This document shows positions 59,030 to 64,000 of a stretch of DNA of 64,000 bases, in pieces. A model generated the notes under the pieces. The model made no database searches and had not been told where the DNA came from. It worked only from the letters and a program-made list of their open reading frames with translations. Numbering within the stretch: position 1 is the first letter of the stretch; each line of letters begins with the position of its first letter. This DNA comes from an uncultured Pelagibacteraceae bacterium (GTDB lineage Bacteria; Pseudomonadota; Alphaproteobacteria; Pelagibacterales; Pelagibacteraceae): positions 176,310 to 240,309 of the forward strand of contig CACAWX010000001.1 of assembly GCA_902536305.1 (NCBI GenBank). The letters are read 5' to 3'. A program made the position numbers and the translations under genes.

Positions 59030-60020
59030 CAGTGCTTTTTTTTTGGTAAGCTCTAATGATTTTTGAAACAAGTGGGTGTCTTACTACGTCTGTGTGATCA
59101 AATTCAATTATCTTTATTTCCTTGATATTTTTAAGAATATTTTTCGATTTGATTAAACCTGAATGTGATTTATTTATCAAATCTACCTGACTTGGATCAC
59201 CGTTCACAACTAATTTTGAATTTTCCCCTATTCTTGTTAAAAACATTTTTATTTGTGTTTCTGTTGCATTTTGTGCTTCATCTAGAATTGCAAAACAATT
59301 CTTTAAAGTTCTTCCTCTCATGAACGCAAGAGGAGCAATTTCAATTTCACCTGTTTCAATTTTTTTGTCAATTTTATCTGCCCCGAAAAGTTCATATAAA
59401 GCGTCGTATAACGGCCTTAAGTATGGATCAACTTTTTCCTTCATATCGCCTGGAAGAAAACCTAATTTTTCTCCCGCTTCTACAGCTGGCCTTGACAAGA
59501 TCACTCTGTCAATTTTTTTTTCCATTAATAAAGTTACAGCAACTGAAACAGCTAAAAAACTCTTTCCGGTTCCAGCAGGTCCAAGTGACATTACAATATC
59601 ATTCTCTTTTAAAGCTTTTATATATTCTGATTGCTTTTCAGATCTTGCAATTACTGATTTTTTTGGCGTTTTAATTAATTGTTTAAAACTTTTAACATTT
59701 GAGTCCTCTAATTCCATATTTTTTTTCACAGATAAAATTATATCTTCTTTTTCTATAATATTCGTTAAAAAATATTTGTTTATTAAAAATTTTATAGCAT
59801 CACAAAATATAGATAAGTTTTCTTTATTTCCTTTACATGTTATGGAGTTACCTCGAAAATAAACATCTGTATTAACTAATTTAGATAAAGTTTTTAAATT
59901 TTGATCGAATTGTCCCACGATAGCCATTAACATTTCATTGTTATTTATTGAAATATTTACTGTCCTAGTGTCAATTTTTTTAATTATAAGATTTTGTTCT
60001 AGTTTTGAAATTTCTGACAT
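59016..60020 (-). CDS. phoH: PhoH-like ATPase (YbeZ)
   Basis: P-loop ATPase of 334 residues, partner of YbeY in many bacteria. An N-terminal KH-like region occupies residues 15-95. The PhoH core has GPAGTGKSFLAVSVAVTLL near residue 150, RPAVEAGEKLGFLPGDMKEKVDPYLRPLYDAL near 185, LAFMRGRTLKNCFAILDEAQNAT near 230 (Walker B) and VVNGDPSQVDL near 275. It lies 4 bp after miaB. Confidence 0.94.
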   Translation of the reverse strand: MSEISKLEQNLIIKKIDTRTVNISINNNEMLMAIVGQFDQNLKTLSKLVNTDVYFRGNSITCKGNKENLSIFCDAIKFLINKYFLTNIIEKEDIILSVKKNMELEDSNVKSFKQLIKTPKKSVIARSEKQSEYIKALKENDIVMSLGPAGTGKSFLAVSVAVTLLMEKKIDRVILSRPAVEAGEKLGFLPGDMKEKVDPYLRPLYDALYELFGADKIDKKIETGEIEIAPLAFMRGRTLKNCFAILDEAQNATETQIKMFLTRIGENSKLVVNGDPSQVDLINKSHSGLIKSKNILKNIKEIKIIEFDHTDVVRHPLVSKIIRAYQKKSTDDKN

Positions 60021-60024
60021 CTAT

Positions 60025-61359
60025 CTATGCAGCATAATTTTTTTGATTAAAATTTGATACAACTTCTCCAAATAAAGTATTCTGATTAACCTCTAAAACT
60101 TTTATATTTTTAATTTTTCCAATCAGATTACTTTCACTTTTAACAATAACAGAGTTAAAGTATTCATCTCTGCCAAAATATTCATTTTCGTATTTCGTTT
60201 TATTTTCAAATAAAACTGATGACATTTTATTAACCAATTTATTTCTATATTTTGATTTAATTTTTTCTGCAGTTTTTTGAAATTCCGTAAGTCTTATTTT
60301 TGCATTATCATGGTTGATATTTTTTAAATAATATGCCGGGGTTCCAGGTCTTGCACTATATATGAAGGAATAAGAGTTAATAAATTTTACATCTTTCATT
60401 AATTCAATTGTTTTTTTAAAATCACCATATGTTTCACCAGGATAACCAATGATAAAATCACTTGAAAATTCAATATTTGGTTTGGCTTTTTTAATTTTTT
60501 GTATGACACTTAAATATTCTTCAATACTATGTTTTCTGTTCATTTCTTGTAAAATTTTGTTTGATCCGCTTTGAACAGGTAAATGTATTAAAGGCATCAA
60601 TTTTTCACAATTTTTATGTAAGTCCACTAAATCGTTAGTAAAATCTTTAGGATGTGAAGTTGTATACCTAATTCTTTTTAAGTCTTCAATTTTAGATATC
60701 TCTAAAATTAAATCTGATAATTTTTTTTTTTCAAAATTATAAGCGTTTACGTTTTGACCTAGTAAAGTAATTTCTTTAGCTCCATTTTCTACAAGTTGAT
60801 TTGCCTCTAATACCAGCTCTTTAAGTGAGCGTGAGAACTCAGCACCTCGTGTATAGGGTACAACACAAAATTTACAAAATTTATCACATCCTTCTTGAAT
60901 GGTTAAAAAAGCTGAAATTTTATTATCAGAATTTTTGAGAGAGTTTAAGCTGTCAAATTTCTCTATAACTTCAAATTCAGTAAAATTAATTGGTTTGGAT
61001 TTTTTCTCTAATTTTAATATTGTATCATTAATTTTATGGTAAGATTGAGGTCCAATAACTGCATCTATATATTTTTCTTTTTTTAATAAAATATCCCCCT
61101 CAGCCTGAGCAACGCACCCTGTAACTAAAACAATGGGTTTAGATTTATTTCTAAACTCTTTTTTTAATCTACCAATGTCATGGTAAACCTTATCAGTTGC
61201 TTTTTCTCTAATATGACAAGTATTCAAAATATAACAGTCGCTCTCGCCTAAATTGTCTGTCGGAGTGTAATTAATTTTTTTTGTTAAATCTGAAATACGA
61301 TTACTGTCGTATTCATTCATTTGACAACCAAAAGTTTTAATGAAAATTTTTTTTTGCAA
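60025..61359 (-). CDS. miaB: tRNA-2-methylthio-N6-isopentenyladenosine synthase
   Basis: Radical-SAM methylthiotransferase modifying A37 of tRNAs. It has 444 residues. The N-terminal cluster cysteines are in KTFGCQMNEYDS, LNTCHIREKA and VTGCVAQAEG. The radical-SAM motif CDKFCKFC is near residue 158. GLNVNAY-type LLGQNVNAY and HPKDFTNDLVDL follow, and a TRAM domain ends the protein. It lies 1 bp after fur. Confidence 0.96.
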   Translation of the reverse strand: MQKKIFIKTFGCQMNEYDSNRISDLTKKINYTPTDNLGESDCYILNTCHIREKATDKVYHDIGRLKKEFRNKSKPIVLVTGCVAQAEGDILLKKEKYIDAVIGPQSYHKINDTILKLEKKSKPINFTEFEVIEKFDSLNSLKNSDNKISAFLTIQEGCDKFCKFCVVPYTRGAEFSRSLKELVLEANQLVENGAKEITLLGQNVNAYNFEKKKLSDLILEISKIEDLKRIRYTTSHPKDFTNDLVDLHKNCEKLMPLIHLPVQSGSNKILQEMNRKHSIEEYLSVIQKIKKAKPNIEFSSDFIIGYPGETYGDFKKTIELMKDVKFINSYSFIYSARPGTPAYYLKNINHDNAKIRLTEFQKTAEKIKSKYRNKLVNKMSSVLFENKTKYENEYFGRDEYFNSVIVKSESNLIGKIKNIKVLEVNQNTLFGEVVSNFNQKNYAA

Positions 61360-61360
61360 A

Positions 61361-61780
61361 TTACTTCTTTATTTTCGATCCATAAAGTTCTAATTTATGA
61401 TCAACTAATTTGTAACCTAATTTTTTTGCTACTTCATATTGAAGTTTCTCAATATTTTTATCAACAAATTCAATTATTTCTCCGCTATTGATATCGATAA
61501 GATGATTATGGTCGTCATTGATTTCATACCGCGCTTTCCCTGCTTTAAAATCATGTTTTATTAATATTCCAGCTTCTTCAAAAAGTTTTACGGTCCTATA
61601 AACAGTTGCGATACTAATTTTATCATCTACTGCAGTGACTCTCTTGTGGAGCTCATCAACATCTGGATGGTCTTTTGATCCGTAGACTTCTTTAGACTCA
61701 GATAGAATTTTAGCTATAGTTTTTCTCTGGTCGGTAAGTCTGACCCCTTTTTGTTGACATTTTTCCTCTATTGAATTCAT
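61361..61780 (-). CDS. fur: Ferric uptake regulator family protein (Fur/Mur)
   Basis: A 139-residue metal-dependent repressor. The DNA-binding part reads VRLTDQRKTIAKILSES and KISIATVYRTVKLFEEAGILIKHDF. The metal region has HPDVDELHKR, YEINDDHNHLIDINSGEIIEFVD and a C-terminal DHKLELYG. No CxxC pairs are present, as in many alphaproteobacterial Fur/Mur proteins that may sense manganese. It differs from the Irr-type protein at 46315. It sits between tsaB and miaB; rimI, usually between tsaB and fur, is missing. Confidence 0.9.
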   Translation of the reverse strand: MNSIEEKCQQKGVRLTDQRKTIAKILSESKEVYGSKDHPDVDELHKRVTAVDDKISIATVYRTVKLFEEAGILIKHDFKAGKARYEINDDHNHLIDINSGEIIEFVDKNIEKLQYEVAKKLGYKLVDHKLELYGSKIKK

Positions 61781-61789
61781 TATTTTAAT

Positions 61790-62173
61790 TTAACTTATAT
61801 ATAGGGGTTTAATCAAATTTTTTTGTATCAAATTTTTTTTGATTAATAATTCAATATTAGCAAGGTTTAATTGACCAAGATCTGAATTTTTAAATCCGTA
61901 CAAATGAATTTTTTTTGAAATTTTTAATCCTTTTGCCACAGCCAATGAAACCCTAATAGAGGAAAAACTACCTGGCCCACTATTAACAAGTACAGAGAAA
62001 TTATTACTAATATTTACTTTGTATTTTTTTATTAGATTTAATATGCTTAGAACTAATTGATCTTTTTTATTAATTTTTTGATCAAAATCGTGGACATAAA
62101 ATTTGTTACCAAATTTTAAACCGATTTTATCATCATCGCCTATGCAATTTAGAATTAAAAAATCTTTTATCAT
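61790..62173 (-). CDS. tsaB: TsaB-like protein, N-terminal domain only (short form)
   Basis: Scaffold partner of TsaD in t6A tRNA modification. It has 127 residues against about 220 in most bacteria. The first ASKHA-like domain is present, with the diagnostic SGPGSFSSIRVSLAVAKGLKISK near residue 67. The chain then passes quickly to LIQKNLIKPLYIS, which resembles the usual extreme C-terminus. The second domain therefore seems deleted, not simply cut off by a frameshift. The dimer surface to TsaD lies in the kept part in known structures. Its start region overlaps the divergent deacetylase gene by 32 nt. Confidence 0.82.
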   Translation of the reverse strand: MIKDFLILNCIGDDDKIGLKFGNKFYVHDFDQKINKKDQLVLSILNLIKKYKVNISNNFSVLVNSGPGSFSSIRVSLAVAKGLKISKKIHLYGFKNSDLGQLNLANIELLIKKNLIQKNLIKPLYIS

Positions 62174-63197
62174 TAGTTTGTTTATAGCTATTTTGTCTTT
62201 TCAAAACAATTTGTATTCAAGTTCAGCAAAGCTAGAAATAGATGATTATGGCATTATTTCTTTAATGTATCATAGGTTTGAAGAAAATAAATACCCTTCC
62301 ACTAACATAAAGTTAAAAGATTTTAAAGAGCATCTAAAAATAATTCGAGAAAAAAATATAAATTTTGTAAATCCAAATAATTTTGACCAGAGCTTAAAAG
62401 ATGATAAAAAACAAAGAAAAGTTTTATTAACGATTGATGATGGTTTTTCTTCGTTTTATGAAAACGCCTGGCCGATACTCAAGGAAAAAAAAATACCTTT
62501 TATTTTATTTATAAGCACACGTGAAGTTGGTTCTAAAGGTTATATGACGTGGGATCAAATTAAAGAATTAAACAAAGAGAATTTTGTAGAAATAGGTAAT
62601 CACAGCCATAGTCATGAATATCTGGTTGATGAAAGTTATGAGGTTATTAAAGATGATATAGAAAAATCAATATTAATATTTAAAAATGAATTAGGAACAA
62701 ATTCAAAATTTTTTTCTTATCCATTCGGTGAGTATAGTTTAGAATTTAAGAATATAGTTCAATCTTTAGGCTTCAAATATGCCTTTGGTCAGCATTCTGG
62801 GGTAATGGATGATACTAAAGATCATTATGAACTTCCCAGATTTCCAATTAATGAAAAATACGGAGAAATTAAAAGATTTACTTCTCTAACTAAAACATTA
62901 CCTTTTAAATTCAAAAAGGTTTATCCTGAAGAAAAATATCTTTTACAAAGTAAAAATCCACCTAAAGTGAAAATAGAATTTTACGAAAATATAAAAAACT
63001 TAAAATCATTGAGCTGCTATTCAAATGAAGGTGATAAGTGGAGACAATCTAATATTAAATTCGAAAATTCAAATACATTATTTATTAATATTAATGAAAA
63101 GTTTGTTGGTGAGAGGGGAAGAATTAATTGTTCTTTAAGAGATCCAAGTGGTTTTTGGAGATGGCTTGGTGTGCAATTTGTTGTGAGCAGTAAATAA
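62142..63197 (+). CDS. Exported polysaccharide deacetylase (NodB-like)
   Basis: A 351-residue secreted carbohydrate esterase. ATG 62142 is chosen over 62103 because it places a normal signal peptide (MQFRIKKSF then a hydrophobic stretch to about residue 26) at the N-terminus. The NodB domain has LLTIDDGFSSFYENAWPIL near residue 96 (catalytic and metal Asp), EIGNHSHSHEYL near 145 (metal His pair) and FFSYPFGEYS near 180. The C-terminal 100 residues form a beta-rich extension of unknown role. The substrate may be peptidoglycan or an exopolysaccharide. The 5' end overlaps tsaB on the other strand. Confidence 0.85.
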   Translation: MQFRIKKSFIISLFIAILSFQNNLYSSSAKLEIDDYGIISLMYHRFEENKYPSTNIKLKDFKEHLKIIREKNINFVNPNNFDQSLKDDKKQRKVLLTIDDGFSSFYENAWPILKEKKIPFILFISTREVGSKGYMTWDQIKELNKENFVEIGNHSHSHEYLVDESYEVIKDDIEKSILIFKNELGTNSKFFSYPFGEYSLEFKNIVQSLGFKYAFGQHSGVMDDTKDHYELPRFPINEKYGEIKRFTSLTKTLPFKFKKVYPEEKYLLQSKNPPKVKIEFYENIKNLKSLSCYSNEGDKWRQSNIKFENSNTLFININEKFVGERGRINCSLRDPSGFWRWLGVQFVVSSK

Positions 63198-63198
63198 T

Positions 63199-64000
63199 TT
63201 AAGAACTTAATTCAATCATTTTGACTGAATTTACCAATCTCACTGGCTCAAAATCTGTTAATCTGTTTTGTTTTATAATTTGATTTAAAATTTCAGTGTA
63301 TTCAGAACCTGTTTGGGCGTAGTTATTTAATGTATCCGTTAGTTCGAGACCAATTATCTTCTTATTTTTCTCTCTTAAGATAGATCTTTTTTCTCTAAAT
63401 TTTGAATAACTTTTGTGAGTATTCAAATTATTCTGATAAGCTTTTACTGAAGCCCTTAAAATTGGAAATTTTAAAATTTTGTGTTTTTTGTTACTATCTC
63501 TATCTAATGGAGCAATACCTTGACCGCTCCAAGTCCATTGACCAAAAATAGCATTACCCTCCAAAGCGAACCTCGATGTTCCCCAACCACTTTCTTTAGC
63601 AGCTTGAGCCAACGCTATGGAAGTTGGAATTACATCTATTCTAGTTAATAATTCATTTAAATCACCTTTTTTAACTTTGTATTCTAATAACTTTTGTCTA
63701 ATCCACTGTTTCTCCAAATCCGTTGTATATTTTTTGTTAGATAAAATTGTTAATTTTTTTCTATCAGCAAGAATTTTTTCATTCTCTGCCACTATAAGAG
63801 GAAGAACTATTTTTATAAAAGTTTCTTTCTTCAATTTTGTATTTTGTAATGCATCAAGGTCTCTTGGAAATTGAGTAAAATATATTGGTTTAACAAGCTT
63901 TTGAGATCGAACTTTTCCCAAATCATATTCTACATCTTTAAACAGATTTAAAACTGTCTCAGTCTTTAAATTTAGATTGGGCAGAATCACTTCATTAACG
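63199..64000 (-). CDS. Bax-like glucosaminidase-family protein, 5' end beyond window
   Basis: Peptidoglycan hydrolase-like protein related to E. coli Bax and the FlgJ glucosaminidase domain. The frame stays open to the window end, and the nearest start is a GTG at 63990 with no signal peptide, so the true start is probably outside. About 266 residues are visible. Key segments are VIPTSIALAQAAKESGWGTSRFALEGNAIFGQWTW (catalytic-type Glu in KESGWG), the PILRASVKAYQNNLNTHKSYSKFR block and ALNNYAQTGSEYTEIL-like LNNYAQTGSEYTEILNQII near the C-terminus. It converges on the deacetylase gene with a 1-bp gap. Confidence 0.83.
   Translation of the reverse strand, partial: VNEVILPNLNLKTETVLNLFKDVEYDLGKVRSQKLVKPIYFTQFPRDLDALQNTKLKKETFIKIVLPLIVAENEKILADRKKLTILSNKKYTTDLEKQWIRQKLLEYKVKKGDLNELLTRIDVIPTSIALAQAAKESGWGTSRFALEGNAIFGQWTWSGQGIAPLDRDSNKKHKILKFPILRASVKAYQNNLNTHKSYSKFREKRSILREKNKKIIGLELTDTLNNYAQTGSEYTEILNQIIKQNRLTDFEPVRLVNSVKMIELSS

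Noticed and set aside
59320..59862. Long plus-strand frame (180 codons) opposite phoH
   Set aside because: It mirrors the strongly conserved PhoH P-loop region and has the serine/phenylalanine-rich composition expected of antisense translation.

Overview
The window is a gene-dense, AT-rich (roughly 30% GC by eye) bacterial chromosome segment. It carries about 60 protein genes, most separated by a few bases or overlapping, and the longest non-coding stretch is about 230 bp (36696-36928). Gene content and order are alphaproteobacterial: RegB/RegA, ChvG/ChvI, an Irr-type Fur protein next to fabA-fabB-fabI, mutM-ubiE-ubiB-coaBC-dut beside rpsT-dnaA, and fur-miaB-phoH-ybeY-lnt-metK-nusA-infB-rbfA-rpsO-pnp. 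The extreme compaction and low GC suggest a streamlined marine lineage such as SAR11/Pelagibacterales or a close AT-rich relative. That assignment is an inference from style and synteny, not from a marker-gene tree. I saw no rRNA, tRNA, IS element, phage gene or CRISPR array.

Layout. 1-4.5 kb: 3' part of oligopeptidase B, an Hsp20 gene with a heat-type promoter and a candidate RNA thermometer, glutathione synthesis (gshA-gshB on the minus strand) and a small lipoprotein. 4.6-8.3 kb: purine uptake and salvage, a DUF1330 protein, an AlkA-like glycosylase and an EamA transporter. 8.3-13.6 kb: msrA, a sulfurtransferase and an RND efflux pair. 13.6-24.3 kb: cell-wall and envelope genes (SLT lipoprotein, VanZ-like, tsaE-amgK-murU), gpmA, ahcY, chvI-chvG and polA. 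24.3-32 kb: an ABC ATPase, bioY, and a four-gene polyamine operon on the plus strand sitting between the regA and regB genes (both minus strand). 32-38 kb: replication block gyrB-dnaN-dnaA-rpsT-mutM. 38-43 kb: ubiE-ubiB-coaBC-dut-moeB/thiF-like and an SH3 protein. 43-49 kb: DUF2061, a hydroxylase, katG, irr, fabA-fabB-fabI. 49-62 kb: the long minus-strand information-processing run from tsaB/fur down to pnp. 62-64 kb: a polysaccharide deacetylase and a Bax-like glucosaminidase cut by the window edge.

Points of special interest are: the polyamine operon built round a deoxyhypusine-synthase-like protein; two matching Irr/Fur-type palindromes in front of katG and between irr and fabA; the RpoH-like promoter plus ROSE-like leader of hsp20; a GyrB without the large insertion usual in proteobacteria; a one-domain TsaB; an intrinsic terminator whose U-run abuts the nusA ribosome binding site; and several conserved operons from which the usual members (recF, trmB, rimP, ylxR, truB, rimI, hprK/PTS) are missing at their usual places.
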